Notes under the pieces: model-generated | What the model was told of the DNA's origin: nothing | What the model saw: only the letters and a program-made list of their open reading frames with translations | Databases searched by the model: none | Assembly: GCA_903928495.1 (NCBI GenBank) | Contig: CAIYQZ010000031.1 | Span: 21,079-85,078, forward strand | Source of the DNA: an uncultured bacterium | Lineage (GTDB): Bacteria > Pseudomonadota > Gammaproteobacteria > Burkholderiales > Burkholderiaceae_C | Direction: 5' to 3' | Length of the DNA: 64,000 bases | Program-made: the position numbers and the translations under genes | In this document: positions 35,278-44,761 of the stretch, one piece after another | Position numbering within the stretch: position 1 is the first letter of the stretch | Layout of the letters: each line of letters starts with the position of its first letter

Positions 35278-38200
35278 GGGCTGTTTCTCGTGCTGGGCGG
35301 GTTGGGAGGGGCGGCTTCGGCGGGAAGCAAGGTGGGGATTTTGTCCACCTGCGGGTTGGCCCAGGGGCCATGGATCAGGAAACTCTGGCTGGACACTGAA
35401 ATCAGAGGCTGCCTCAGCACTGCTTGGGCCAGGAAGGTGCCAAGGCCCACTGCTGGGTTGATGACGGTGGCAATGAGCGAGGCCGTGCCGGCGTTGATCT
35501 CGGGCACCACCACCGCGCGGATGTGCTGGGTTTCTTTGGCGATATCGGCCTCACCCTCCATCAGAACGGCGGCGTTGGGGCCCTTCATTTGCAGGTTGTT
35601 GGTGTGTACCACCCCTTGTGCGATGCGTGCATCGCCACGCACAAAGTCAAAAGCAAAACCTTGTGCAAACACGTCGCTGAAATCCAGGGTCAGGCGGCGC
35701 GGCAGCGATTGCAGGTTGAGCACCCCCAAGAGCTTGGCCAGCCCGGGGTCTGCCTTGAGAAACTGACCGGACGCCAGGTCCAGCTTGAGCTGCCCGTCGA
35801 GACTGGCGGTGTGGAGCCGTATGGGCGTCCCATCCCAACCCACTGTGCCCCTGAGGCTGCCCTTGCCACCGCGAAACACCCCTGGCATGCCGAACCGCTG
35901 CAGCAGGGCACCCGAGTCTTCGATGTCGAGCGCCACGTTCAGGTCGGTGCGCCTTGGGTCGCCATCGCGCGAGGGGCGCACACGCTCTGGCGCAGTGGGC
36001 GGAGCCCACGACCCACTGGCCGTGAGTTGGGCCTCCGGTACCCGCATCACCAGCCGGTGCAGCAGCCACTCACGCGTGGCCTGGCCCCCGCCGGTGGTGC
36101 GGTTGGTGGCGTCCAGGTTGAGCTGTCCCAGATGGCGGCCGTCGAGTGTGAAGTGGTCCACCGACACATCGAGCGCCGGCAGGCTGGACAGCGTGGGGGC
36201 TGGCCCTGTTGGCATGTCGGGCGAGGTGTCGTTGGCTTGGGTGCTCAAGGACAGGCGTTGGAGGCGTGCCTGCAACTGCCCGTCGCGCGTATCTGTGGTT
36301 CCCGGCTGCGATGAGGCACCCAACGGGTGCGGGGGCAGGTACGTGAGGGTGCCGGCCAGCTCCTGTGCCTGGACAGTGGCCCGCCAGCGCATGCGCGTGC
36401 CATCGGCCGCACCGCGCAGGGCATTCGCACTCAGGCTGACGCGGTGAAAGGCGCGTCCACCCAGACGGAGCAGATCGGTGTCGAGTTGCACGCGGTCAGG
36501 CAGCCCCGTGGCTTGTGTCTGTTCGCCCGGCGATGCAATGGGAGTGGTGTTGCCTGGCCCCTCAAACGCGGTCAGCCAGGCGTCGGCGTTCAGGTCCGGC
36601 ACCGATACGTGGGCGGCCAGCCCTGTGGCGGGCAGGGGCGGCACCGTGCTGCCTTGGGGCAACAGGTACACCACGCCGCGTTGCAGGGCGGGGTTGCCAC
36701 CGCCCAGGGTGCGCACAAGGGATATTCCTGCCTGGGATTGGCCGCCCGGCGTGAGGGACAACTCCACGGCCTCCCTGGGTGGCTGAGGGGCGGTGGATGT
36801 GTTGTCAATCCGATTCTGATAGCGCAAAGACCAGGACTGATCAGCGCTCTTGCCCATTGGGGTTGGAAAATCCAAGGCCATGCCCTGGAGCGTGCTTTGC
36901 ACGGACCATTCGGGCAATCCTTCCTTGAAGCCCAATTGCACTGCATAGACTGTGGCACCGCTGGTGCGCGCCAGCAGAGCCGGGGGTAGCGGCAGGTAGC
37001 TTGCTTGCGCCAATCCGGCAGCCGTTGCCGTGCCTTGCCCTGAAAACTGTGGGCTGCCGCCGCTCGAGGGGCGCATGCCGCCCGAGAAGGTCAGTTCACC
37101 GCCCAGCAACTGGGAGCTGGCCTGTACCACCTGGAACCCTGTTTCCGTGAAGTCCACCGCACCCTTTGTGCGCGCCAGCATCGGGCTGTTGCGGGTGATC
37201 TGCACATCGTTGCTTGGCAGCGTGACGCGCCCTTTGACCTGGGTTTTCAGGGTGTCGTGCAGCGGCACTGTCAAACCAAACTGTATGGTCGCCTGGCCTG
37301 TGCCGGACGCTTCAGCGAGGGCTTGAGCCGTCATGCCAGACAGGGGTGAGCGGCGCACCACACCCAGGGCCTGGTTCAGTGGCCCCTCGATCTGGGCGTT
37401 GACTTCCACCACTGCGTGGTCCTGGAGGTTGGCGATGTGGGCCTTACCCTGGGTCACGCGCAGCGCCGGGGCATCGGCCACGCCACCCCGTGCGACGTTC
37501 ACCGTCATGCTGGTGCGGTCGAACACCAACTCGCCCGCCACCTGCTTGAGCGCGGGCCATTGGGGCTCGCCCGGCGGTGAAAAGCCAGGCGGAACGAATG
37601 CGTAGTCCACCCCGCTGATGCGCGCGACCACTTTCAGTTCACCCTCTGCCGGATTGGCGAAGGGCACCTGCCACAGGTCACCCGCCACGCGAAACCGGAC
37701 ATTGGACGCCGTGCCCCCCAGAATGGACTCTTTGACGTAGTTCTTGGCAACCGGCCCAATGACCAGGGGCATGTAACGGTGGGCGCGGTCAGCCTTGCCC
37801 TGCGTGATCGTGCCGTCGAGTTTCAGCACGCCGGGCAGGCGGCCGCCCGACGGGCTGCGGGACGGATCGCTGGTGTTCCATTGGCCGCTGGCCTGTCCTT
37901 GCAGGTCTGCATTGGCCAGGCGCAACCGCGCCACCTGCACGCTGATGTCGGGTCCCTTGACCTGCCACCGCACGTCGCCCGAGAGCTGGTCCAGTGGGAT
38001 CAGCGGTTCCTCGAACACCCCGGGAAAGGATACCCAGCCCTCGCTCAGGCTGATCTTGGCCTCGCCCCCGTCTTCGTTCATCTCGAAGTCCACGTTGGCC
38101 CCGGCCAACCCCGGGCGGCCCGGTAGTTGCCGCGGAGGCCCCCCAGCTTCTACCGGGGCTGGCGGTGGTGCCTCGCCGGGCGCCAAGGCCAACTGCCTCA

Positions 38201-39473
38201 CCTTGCCCTGGGCGGTGAAGTTTGTCCATGCGCTGTCACGGGCTGTCCAATCGAGCTTGAGCTCGCTCATTTCCCCCTGGGGCTTGAGCTCTGCCATGCG
38301 CGCTTGCTGGGGCGGGGCCAGGGGCAATGCGCTGGATATCTCATGCAGGGCCGCAAGGTTGATGTGGCTGGCCCGCAGGTTGCCGCGCACCCGGTCGTTT
38401 TGTTGCACCAGTTTCAGTGACACGTCGCCTTGCGTCCAGCTGATGCCCTGCTCGGTATCAAACGCAAGGCCTTGGGTGTCCAGCGACAGGCTGTCAGCAG
38501 ACATGGAGGCGTTCATACGACCGTTGAGCCGTGTCAGCGCCAGGGCTTGGTTGGCGCTGGCAAAGCGGGCTTGCACGGCTTTCAAGGCCACATCGGCGGT
38601 TCCGCCGGTCAGCTGACCCTGGCTGATATCGACCCACAGGCGCAGGGCGCCCACGCCCTGTTGAACCGAGAGACCAAAACGGTCGGCCAACGCCGCAGGC
38701 ACCGCAAGCTTTGCCATGTCAATGGCTGGCAGTTCGGCATGCGCTGTGCCGGTCCATTGGCTCCAGCGGCCCGGGTGCAGCGTCAGAAACGGGGAACTGA
38801 ACACACCCTGCAAGGTGAAGCGTTCACCCAATTTGTCTTGCGGCGTGGCATCCACGCGCAGCAGGTGCCTTCGGCCCGGGTTGCGCACCACGATGTCCAC
38901 ATCTGTCAGTGCGACGGGGGCACGCTGGAGGAGGTCATCGGTCCACCGGAGGGTTCCAGACTGGATGACAAACTCGGTCTGCGAAAAAAACCAATCCGCG
39001 ATCGGGCTGGGCGCCTCAGGCTCGGTGGTGTCTCCCAACAAATCAAGGCCGGCCACCAGGACCTTTCCGTCATTGGTGCGTCGTACATCGAGTATGGGTT
39101 GGTCAATGTGCAGCTGCTCCAGTTCCAACTGCAGCAGTGAGCGCAACGACACGGCCACGACGACCCGGCCCAGCACCAGCGCCTCTCGTCCTTGCGCATC
39201 CAGCAAGCTGACCTCGCTGAGCGCAAAAGAAGGCACCAATCCCTGCGTCTGTGCCGTCACCTGGCCGATGCGGACTGGCACACCCACTGTGCGTGTGGCC
39301 AGCGCCTCCAGCTCGCCACGCCAATCGCCGATTCGCGGCACAATGAAAAAGTGAACAGCACCCCACGTCAGCCCCACCAGCAACCACACGCCCAGCACCG
39401 CCCACAGCAGGGCTCGGGTCAGGGCGGCCGCCCATTTCAGGGGCCTGGAGGGGTGCAACAGCGGTGGGGTCAT
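35274..39473 (-). CDS. yhdP: YhdP-family AsmA-like envelope protein
   Basis: Very large inner-membrane-anchored protein (1399 aa) of the AsmA/TamB/YhdP group, bridge-like proteins that move phospholipids toward the outer membrane. One N-terminal membrane segment (about 20-42) is followed by a periplasmic beta-rich chain. Family features: VPRIGDWRGELEALATRTVG near the N terminus, repeated short beta motifs, and a C-terminal domain ending DKIPTLLPAEAAPPNPP. Length fits YhdP (about 1270-1400 aa). A CATAAT box lies only 10 nt before the ATG. The gene heads the yhdP-nitrilase-kinase-regulator operon and is divergent from glnE. Confidence 0.93.
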   Translation of the reverse strand: MTPPLLHPSRPLKWAAALTRALLWAVLGVWLLVGLTWGAVHFFIVPRIGDWRGELEALATRTVGVPVRIGQVTAQTQGLVPSFALSEVSLLDAQGREALVLGRVVVAVSLRSLLQLELEQLHIDQPILDVRRTNDGKVLVAGLDLLGDTTEPEAPSPIADWFFSQTEFVIQSGTLRWTDDLLQRAPVALTDVDIVVRNPGRRHLLRVDATPQDKLGERFTLQGVFSSPFLTLHPGRWSQWTGTAHAELPAIDMAKLAVPAALADRFGLSVQQGVGALRLWVDISQGQLTGGTADVALKAVQARFASANQALALTRLNGRMNASMSADSLSLDTQGLAFDTEQGISWTQGDVSLKLVQQNDRVRGNLRASHINLAALHEISSALPLAPPQQARMAELKPQGEMSELKLDWTARDSAWTNFTAQGKVRQLALAPGEAPPPAPVEAGGPPRQLPGRPGLAGANVDFEMNEDGGEAKISLSEGWVSFPGVFEEPLIPLDQLSGDVRWQVKGPDISVQVARLRLANADLQGQASGQWNTSDPSRSPSGGRLPGVLKLDGTITQGKADRAHRYMPLVIGPVAKNYVKESILGGTASNVRFRVAGDLWQVPFANPAEGELKVVARISGVDYAFVPPGFSPPGEPQWPALKQVAGELVFDRTSMTVNVARGGVADAPALRVTQGKAHIANLQDHAVVEVNAQIEGPLNQALGVVRRSPLSGMTAQALAEASGTGQATIQFGLTVPLHDTLKTQVKGRVTLPSNDVQITRNSPMLARTKGAVDFTETGFQVVQASSQLLGGELTFSGGMRPSSGGSPQFSGQGTATAAGLAQASYLPLPPALLARTSGATVYAVQLGFKEGLPEWSVQSTLQGMALDFPTPMGKSADQSWSLRYQNRIDNTSTAPQPPREAVELSLTPGGQSQAGISLVRTLGGGNPALQRGVVYLLPQGSTVPPLPATGLAAHVSVPDLNADAWLTAFEGPGNTTPIASPGEQTQATGLPDRVQLDTDLLRLGGRAFHRVSLSANALRGAADGTRMRWRATVQAQELAGTLTYLPPHPLGASSQPGTTDTRDGQLQARLQRLSLSTQANDTSPDMPTGPAPTLSSLPALDVSVDHFTLDGRHLGQLNLDATNRTTGGGQATREWLLHRLVMRVPEAQLTASGSWAPPTAPERVRPSRDGDPRRTDLNVALDIEDSGALLQRFGMPGVFRGGKGSLRGTVGWDGTPIRLHTASLDGQLKLDLASGQFLKADPGLAKLLGVLNLQSLPRRLTLDFSDVFAQGFAFDFVRGDARIAQGVVHTNNLQMKGPNAAVLMEGEADIAKETQHIRAVVVPEINAGTASLIATVINPAVGLGTFLAQAVLRQPLISVSSQSFLIHGPWANPQVDKIPTLLPAEAAPPNPPSTRNSP

Positions 39474-39483
39474 CAGCCTTGAA

Positions 39484-39489
39484 ATTATG
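39484..39489 (-). promoter_or_regulatory. Candidate -10 box for yhdP
   Basis: CATAAT on the minus strand, 10 nt before the yhdP ATG, with AAGG between. The transcript leader would be only a few bases. Confidence 0.35.
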
Positions 39490-39554
39490 ACGGGCGGTGG
39501 CCCTTGCAGCTGCCCTCATCCCACACAGCCCTTTTGCTCTCAGCTCCCATCTCC

Positions 39555-42332
39555 ATGTCCACCCTCCCCTGTGTCGAACCAGTTGCATCCGGCGAACTGG
39601 GCGTCAGCCTCGCTGCCCACTCACGCATGGTCCAGCGCGTGCGCCGTCGCCACGCAGCCGATTTGCCCTGCCTGCCCGAAGGCCCACCTGTGCGGGAGAC
39701 GATGCTGGCGTGCCTGCGTGACATGCAACAGCAGGGTTTGGGGCTGGCGGCAGCGTTGCGCGTATTGCGGCAACTGGTGATGGAACGGTTGGTGGTGCTG
39801 GATTGCGAGCAGTCCGCTCCGCTGGCCGTGGTCACCCGTGCGGTGACCGAGCTGGCAGAAATTGCGCTTGACCAGGCCCTGACCCACGCACGCGCCGCGC
39901 TCGACGAGGTACACGGCGCGCCGCTGGTGGTTGCCGCTCCCGGCACCGAAGCCCAACTGGCACAGTTGTGGGTGATAGGCATGGGCAAGCTCGGCGCGCG
40001 CGAGCTGAATGTCTCCAGCGACATTGACCTGATTTATGTGTACGACCACGACGGCGAAACCGCTGGCAATGCCCAGGGCCGTGGGCGCATTTCCAACCAG
40101 GAGTATTTTGGAAAAGTGGTGCGTCAGGTCTACCAGCTGGTAGGGGACACCACCGAGCATGGTTTTGTGTTCCGTGTCGATCTGGCTTTGCGCCCCAATG
40201 GCAATTCCGGGCCGCCGTGTGTCTCGCTGGGGGCGCTGGAGGAGTACTTTCAGGTTCAGGGTCGGGAGTGGGAGCGGTTTGCATGGCTCAAGAGCCGTGT
40301 CGTGGCTCCATGGGCAGGGATTGCCAGCGGAGGGGCTCAGCCGCTTCGCTCGGTGGTGCTGCCTTTCGTTTTTCGCCGCTACCTGGACTACAACGTGTTC
40401 GAGTCGTTGCGTACCTTGCACCGCCAGATACGCGATCACGCAGCCAAGCGGGCCGCCGGGCACCCGGAGCGCGCCAACGATGTGAAGTTGTCGCGTGGAG
40501 GCATCCGCGAAATTGAATTCACGGTGCAGTTGCTGCAAGTGGTGCGCGGCGGCCAGTTTCCCGAACTGCGCAAGCGACCCACTCTGGAAGCGCTGGTGCA
40601 CCTCAGCCGGGCAGGCCTCATGCCCACCACCACAGCCGATGCATTGGCCCAGGCCTATGACTTCCTGCGCCGCGTGGAGCATCGCATCCAGTATCTGGAC
40701 GATCAGCAGACCCATGTGCTGCCCACCCGGGACGACGATCTGCTGTGGATGGCCAAGACCCTTGGCTATGACGGGGTGTGTCCGTTTCTGCACACCCTCG
40801 ACGCACACCGCGAGGTGGTGGCCCAGGAGTTCGACACCTTGCTGGGCCAACCCGCCCATGAATGCCGCGGCAAGGGGTGCAATGGCAAGGCACGTGCCGA
40901 CAGTGGTGAGCTGGAGAGCGTGTTGTCTGACTTGCCCGCCGCCTTTGCCGAGCGTGTGGCTCAATGGGCCGAGCACCCCAGGGTGAAAGCCCTGCGCGAC
41001 GATGCCCGGCAGCGCCTGGTCCGGCTGGTGCAACGCACAGGTGCCTGGTTGCAGGAAGGGCGCGTGACCGAAGTGGCGGCGGTGCGCATGGCCGATTGGA
41101 TCGAGCCGTTGCTGCGCCGGGAGAGCTACCTTGCGTTGCTGCAGGAACGCCCCTCAGTGCATGAGCGCCTCTTGCGCTTGCTGGGTGCTGCCCGCTGGCC
41201 AGCGCGTTACCTGCAGGCACATCCGGGCGTGATTGACGAACTGGCCAGCCGCCAGCTCATGACCGATCGGTTCGACGCCGAACAGTTCGATGCCGAGCTT
41301 GAAGCACGGCGTGCCGCGCTGCAGTCCACGGGCGAGGACGATGAAGAAAGCCTGCTCAACCTGCTGCGCCGTGCTCACCACGTGGAGGTGTTCCGCACGC
41401 TGGCACGCGATGTCGAAGGTGTCCTGACGGTCGAACAGGTGGCCGACGACCTCAGCGCGCTGGCCGACGTGGTGTTGCGTGTGACGGCCCGTTGGTGCTG
41501 GCAACGGCTCAAGCAACGCCACCAGGATCAGCCCGCATTTGCCATCCTGGCCTACGGCAAGCTCGGCGGCAAAGAGTTGGGCTATGGCAGCGACCTGGAC
41601 ATTGTGTTCGTCTACGAAGACGATCACCCCGATGCTGCTGAGATCTATGCCACCCTGGTGCGCAAGATGATCAACTGGTTGACCGTGCGCACCGGCGAGG
41701 GAGACCTGTACGAGATCGACACCGCCCTGCGGCCCAATGGCAATTCGGGCATGCTGGTCACCCGCTTTGAAGCCTACGCCAACTACCAGCAGGGGCGTGG
41801 CAGCAACACGGCATGGACGTGGGAGCATCAGGCCATCACCCGGGCACGTTTCGTCATGGGCTCTCCAGACCTGGCCCGCCGGTTCGATGAGGTGCGCCAG
41901 GTCGTCATCACGGCCCAGCGGGATGTGTCTGGTCTGGCCACCGAAATCTGCGCCATGCGGCACAAGGTGCGCCAGGCGCACGTGGTCAAGGAAGGGCGTT
42001 TTGACGTGAAGCACAGCCCCGGTGGCATGGTTGACGCCGAGTTTGCCGTGCAGTTCCTTGTGTTGTCCCAATCCAAATCTCACCCCGGGTTGCAGGCCAA
42101 TGTGGGCAACATTGCGTTGCTGCAACGTGCCGAGGACGCCGGTTTGTTGCCCCAGGGGTGGGGACATGCCGCAGGCGATGCATACCGCGAGCTGCGGCAG
42201 TTGCAGCACCGTGCACGGCTTGACGAGGCCCCCACTCAGGTGGATCCGGGCACTGTGACTGTGCAGCGCGAGTCCATTGCCCGGGTCTGGGACCACTTGC
42301 TGTGTCAGCCGACCCACCTGCCTGAAGCCTGA
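39555..42332 (+). CDS. glnE: Glutamine synthetase adenylyltransferase/adenylyl-removing enzyme
   Basis: Bifunctional regulator of glutamine synthetase controlled by PII. 925 aa from ATG 39555 (a TTG 17 codons upstream is also in frame). Two nucleotidyltransferase modules: the N-terminal adenylyl-removing half with GMGKLGARELNVSSDIDLIY near 140-160, and the C-terminal adenylyltransferase half with AYGKLGGKELGYGSDLDIVF near 670-690, each with the DxD metal pair. Conserved family segments include DLALRPNGNSGPP, RGGIREIEFTVQLLQ and, in the second half, DTALRPNGNSGML and HSPGGMVDAEFAVQFLVL. Divergent from yhdP. Confidence 0.96.
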   Translation: MSTLPCVEPVASGELGVSLAAHSRMVQRVRRRHAADLPCLPEGPPVRETMLACLRDMQQQGLGLAAALRVLRQLVMERLVVLDCEQSAPLAVVTRAVTELAEIALDQALTHARAALDEVHGAPLVVAAPGTEAQLAQLWVIGMGKLGARELNVSSDIDLIYVYDHDGETAGNAQGRGRISNQEYFGKVVRQVYQLVGDTTEHGFVFRVDLALRPNGNSGPPCVSLGALEEYFQVQGREWERFAWLKSRVVAPWAGIASGGAQPLRSVVLPFVFRRYLDYNVFESLRTLHRQIRDHAAKRAAGHPERANDVKLSRGGIREIEFTVQLLQVVRGGQFPELRKRPTLEALVHLSRAGLMPTTTADALAQAYDFLRRVEHRIQYLDDQQTHVLPTRDDDLLWMAKTLGYDGVCPFLHTLDAHREVVAQEFDTLLGQPAHECRGKGCNGKARADSGELESVLSDLPAAFAERVAQWAEHPRVKALRDDARQRLVRLVQRTGAWLQEGRVTEVAAVRMADWIEPLLRRESYLALLQERPSVHERLLRLLGAARWPARYLQAHPGVIDELASRQLMTDRFDAEQFDAELEARRAALQSTGEDDEESLLNLLRRAHHVEVFRTLARDVEGVLTVEQVADDLSALADVVLRVTARWCWQRLKQRHQDQPAFAILAYGKLGGKELGYGSDLDIVFVYEDDHPDAAEIYATLVRKMINWLTVRTGEGDLYEIDTALRPNGNSGMLVTRFEAYANYQQGRGSNTAWTWEHQAITRARFVMGSPDLARRFDEVRQVVITAQRDVSGLATEICAMRHKVRQAHVVKEGRFDVKHSPGGMVDAEFAVQFLVLSQSKSHPGLQANVGNIALLQRAEDAGLLPQGWGHAAGDAYRELRQLQHRARLDEAPTQVDPGTVTVQRESIARVWDHLLCQPTHLPEA

Positions 42333-42336
42333 CACC

Positions 42337-42948
42337 GTGCGCGCCAAACTCTGGCTCAGCCTCTGCCTCATCCATGCCGTGGCCAGCATGCTGGTGTGGT
42401 GGGCGGGCGGGCCGGTGGCGCAGGCGCTGACCTGGCGCGCAGACAGCTGGGCTCAGCACCCCTGGACTTTGTGGACCACCTCCTGGGTGCACATCAACAC
42501 GCCCCACCTCATCAGCAACCAGTTGGCTGTGGGTGCGCTTGCAGCCATGGCCTGGCTGGTGCGGCCCAATGCCGTGGCCAGCGTGGCCTGGCTCCTGGCC
42601 TGGCCCACCGTAGCCCTGGTGTTGCCCTGGTGGCCGCACATCGGATATGCCGTGGGCCTGTCCGGGCTCATCCATGCGGCGGTGGCTGTGGTCGCTGTTC
42701 ACCTGTGGTGGTGCACGGATCTAACGTTTCCCAGCCGCCGTCGCTGGGGGGCATTGCTGGCGGCGGGCCTGACGGCCAAGCTCGCGCTGGAGCAGGGCTG
42801 GCATTGGCCCGTGGTGTGGAGCAACAGTGCCGACATGTCGGTGGTGCAGGCTGCGCACCTCACTGGCGCGGTGGCTGGCGTTGTGTTCAGTTGGACGCTG
42901 GTCATGCTGTGGCGGCATGTAGAACTGCCTGCCCCTGCTGAAAAATAA
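42337..42948 (+). CDS. Rhomboid-like intramembrane serine protease (rhombosortase type)
   Basis: Polytopic membrane protein of 203 aa (about six membrane segments) from GTG 42337, 4 nt after the glnE stop. Rhomboid active-site layout is intact: H52 and H57 with N61 (VHINTPHLISN), nucleophile S109 in GLSGLIH, and H174 in QAAHLTGAVAG. The short length and the GLSG..H form fit rhombosortases, which process proteins with a C-terminal GlyGly-CTERM-like sorting tail. No such substrate is encoded in the window. The first residues lack a clear ribosome site; translational coupling to glnE is likely. Confidence 0.8.
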   Translation: MRAKLWLSLCLIHAVASMLVWWAGGPVAQALTWRADSWAQHPWTLWTTSWVHINTPHLISNQLAVGALAAMAWLVRPNAVASVAWLLAWPTVALVLPWWPHIGYAVGLSGLIHAAVAVVAVHLWWCTDLTFPSRRRWGALLAAGLTAKLALEQGWHWPVVWSNSADMSVVQAAHLTGAVAGVVFSWTLVMLWRHVELPAPAEK

Positions 42949-43372
42949 CGCATTTTTCGTCTCCAGCGCTTTTCTGAATTGAAAAGTTTGCTCCGTTTTC
43001 ATTGACCCTGTTTCAGGTCATTCTTGGCCTCGGCCACTCATGGGTAGTGGCACACAAAAAACTTTTTCGCAATAAACCAAAACACTCGGTTAATTTAGTG
43101 ACCAATCGGTATATTATTTGCGAACACGGTTTTTTGGCACAGGGCTCACTTCATGCGGAACTTTTCACCCAGACGAGAACACAAACATTGCATTCAGGGC
43201 TCTGGCGGCAGCGTTGGGGTCCCTGAGCATTTTTTTGGTTTGCGAAGCCTGTCCGGTGGTGGTGTTTGTGCCCGCCGGGCTGCAATCCTGGGGCGGTTCT
43301 CCTCCTCCTCCCTCCCTCCCTTGTTCGTTCCGGGGCGCTTCGCAGGCCTTTCTTATACAGCGGAGGTCCGGC
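42949..43372. other. 424-bp intergenic region before the lipid-modification operon
   Basis: No convincing gene. It holds a weak possible repeat remnant at about 42951-42998 (ctccagcgctt), an unusually AT-rich stretch at 43050-43120 with possible -35 TTAATT (43090-43095) and -10 TATTAT (43112-43117), an operator-like ACCAATCGGT between them, and then a CT-rich tract (about 43298-43325). If that promoter is used, the leader to the amine-oxidase ATG is about 250 nt. I saw no TGATCC-type ECF promoter. Confidence 0.5.
43101..43110. promoter_or_regulatory. TetR-type operator candidate overlapping a promoter
   Basis: ACCAATCGGT, an ACC-N4-GGT core as in many TetR-family operators, lies between candidate -35 and -10 hexamers. 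The flanks are only partly symmetric. No TetR gene is in the window. Confidence 0.35.
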
Positions 43373-44761
43373 ATGTTCGCTGACCAGTCTCCGCCCAAGG
43401 GCACCGGATCGGGCGCCCGCCCACTGCGCGTGGCTGTGGTCGGTTCCGGCATTGCTGGTTTGGCAGTGGCCCACACCCTGCGTGGTTACGCCGACGTCAC
43501 ACTGTTCGAGGCGGGCAGTTACTTCGGTGGCCATACCCACACGGTCGACGTGACGCTTCCCACTCCCCAGGGGCCCGTCACCCACGGCGTCGACACGGGT
43601 TTTCTGGTGCTCAACGAGCGCACCTACCCCAACCTGCTGGCTCTGTTTGCACAGTTGGACGTGCCCGTGGTGCCCTCGGACATGTCGTTTTCAGTGCAGG
43701 TGCCCGGTGCCGGGCCGGATACAGGCGCCGACCGCACCCTGGAGTGGAGTGGTACGAGCCTGAGCACCGTGTTTGCCCAGCGCGCCAACCTCACCAACGG
43801 GCGCTTCTGGCGCATGCTTGCCGACCTGTTGCGCTTCAACCGCTTGGCCACCCGGTTGGCCAAAGGTCTTGATCTGCCCGGTCAAGAGGCTGCCCTGATG
43901 CAGCCGTTGGGCGAATTCCTGAAGCAGCACCGGTTCTCAGACGAGTTCCGCGACTGGTACTTTTTGCCCATGCTCGGGTGCATCTGGAGTTGCCCCACCG
44001 ACCAGATGTTGCAGTTCCCTGTGGCCACCATGGTCCGTTTCTGCCACAACCACGGCCTGATCCAGGTGACCAACCGCCCGCAGTGGTTCACCGTCAAAGG
44101 TGGCGCCCGGCACTACGTGGACAAAATCGTCCAAGGCATGCCCGATGCCCGTCTGAACACCCCCGTGCGCTTGATCCAGCGCGACGAGCACGGCGTGCGG
44201 GTGGTGACTGACGGCCGTGCCGAACGGTTCGACAAAGTGGTGCTGGCCTGCCACAGCGACCAGGCCCTGGCCTTGCTGGCCGACCCCACCGATGCCGAAC
44301 GCCGTGTGCTGGGGGCCATCCGCTACCAGGCCAACCGGGCCGTGCTGCACACCGATGTGTCTGTGCTGCCAAAGCGCACCAGTGCCTGGGCGGCCTGGAA
44401 CTACGAACGTGCTGCCCAGACGGATCGTGAGCACGCGCAGGTGTGCCTGCATTACCTGATCAACAAGCTGCAACCTTTGCCCTGGCAGCAACCGGTGGTG
44501 GTGTCTCTCAACCCGGTACAAGACATCCCCGCCTCGCATGTGATCGGTGCCTATGACTACGCCCACCCGGTGTTCGACCTCGCTGCCATTGAAGCCCAGC
44601 GCGACCTGCCTGGATTGCAAGGCACCCATGGCACGTATTTCTGTGGTGCGTGGGCTGGCTATGGTTTCCATGAAGACGGCCTGAAATCGGGCCTGCAGGT
44701 GGGGCGGCAGTTGCTGCTGCAAAGCCCGGTGGCTCAACTCGGCAAGGCTGACGCACGATGA
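43373..44761 (+). CDS. FAD-dependent amine-oxidase-like protein, first gene of the lipid-modification operon
   Basis: Flavoprotein of 462 aa from ATG 43373, with GGAGG 8 nt upstream. N-terminal FAD fold RVAVVGSGIAGLAVAHTL (GxGxxG at 24-29), FEAGSYFGGHTHTVDV, GVDTGFLVLNERTYPNL, and a C-terminal flavin segment GTYFCGAWAGYGFHEDGLKS. This is the NAD/FAD-binding amine-oxidase-like family found beside DUF1365 and cyclopropane-fatty-acid synthase genes in many proteobacteria. From memory, a flavoprotein of this neighbourhood (UfaO) takes part in furan fatty acid formation in Rhodobacter; assignment of this protein to that reaction is inference. It overlaps the DUF1365 gene by 4 nt. Confidence 0.88.
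   Translation: MFADQSPPKGTGSGARPLRVAVVGSGIAGLAVAHTLRGYADVTLFEAGSYFGGHTHTVDVTLPTPQGPVTHGVDTGFLVLNERTYPNLLALFAQLDVPVVPSDMSFSVQVPGAGPDTGADRTLEWSGTSLSTVFAQRANLTNGRFWRMLADLLRFNRLATRLAKGLDLPGQEAALMQPLGEFLKQHRFSDEFRDWYFLPMLGCIWSCPTDQMLQFPVATMVRFCHNHGLIQVTNRPQWFTVKGGARHYVDKIVQGMPDARLNTPVRLIQRDEHGVRVVTDGRAERFDKVVLACHSDQALALLADPTDAERRVLGAIRYQANRAVLHTDVSVLPKRTSAWAAWNYERAAQTDREHAQVCLHYLINKLQPLPWQQPVVVSLNPVQDIPASHVIGAYDYAHPVFDLAAIEAQRDLPGLQGTHGTYFCGAWAGYGFHEDGLKSGLQVGRQLLLQSPVAQLGKADAR

Noticed and set aside
36795..36865. Sequence in yhdP (agcgct ... ctatcag on the minus strand) resembling the interspersed repeat
   Set aside because: The encoded MGKSADQSWSLRYQN fits what I expect of YhdP proteins at this place, so the resemblance is probably chance.
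42951..42998. Possible seventh repeat copy downstream of the rhomboid gene
   Set aside because: Only the ctccagcgctt part matches; the distal half is too diverged to count.
42949..43372. ECF/RpoE-type promoter expected before a ChrR-like lipid operon
   Set aside because: No TGATCC-type -35 with a matching -10 was found in the gap.
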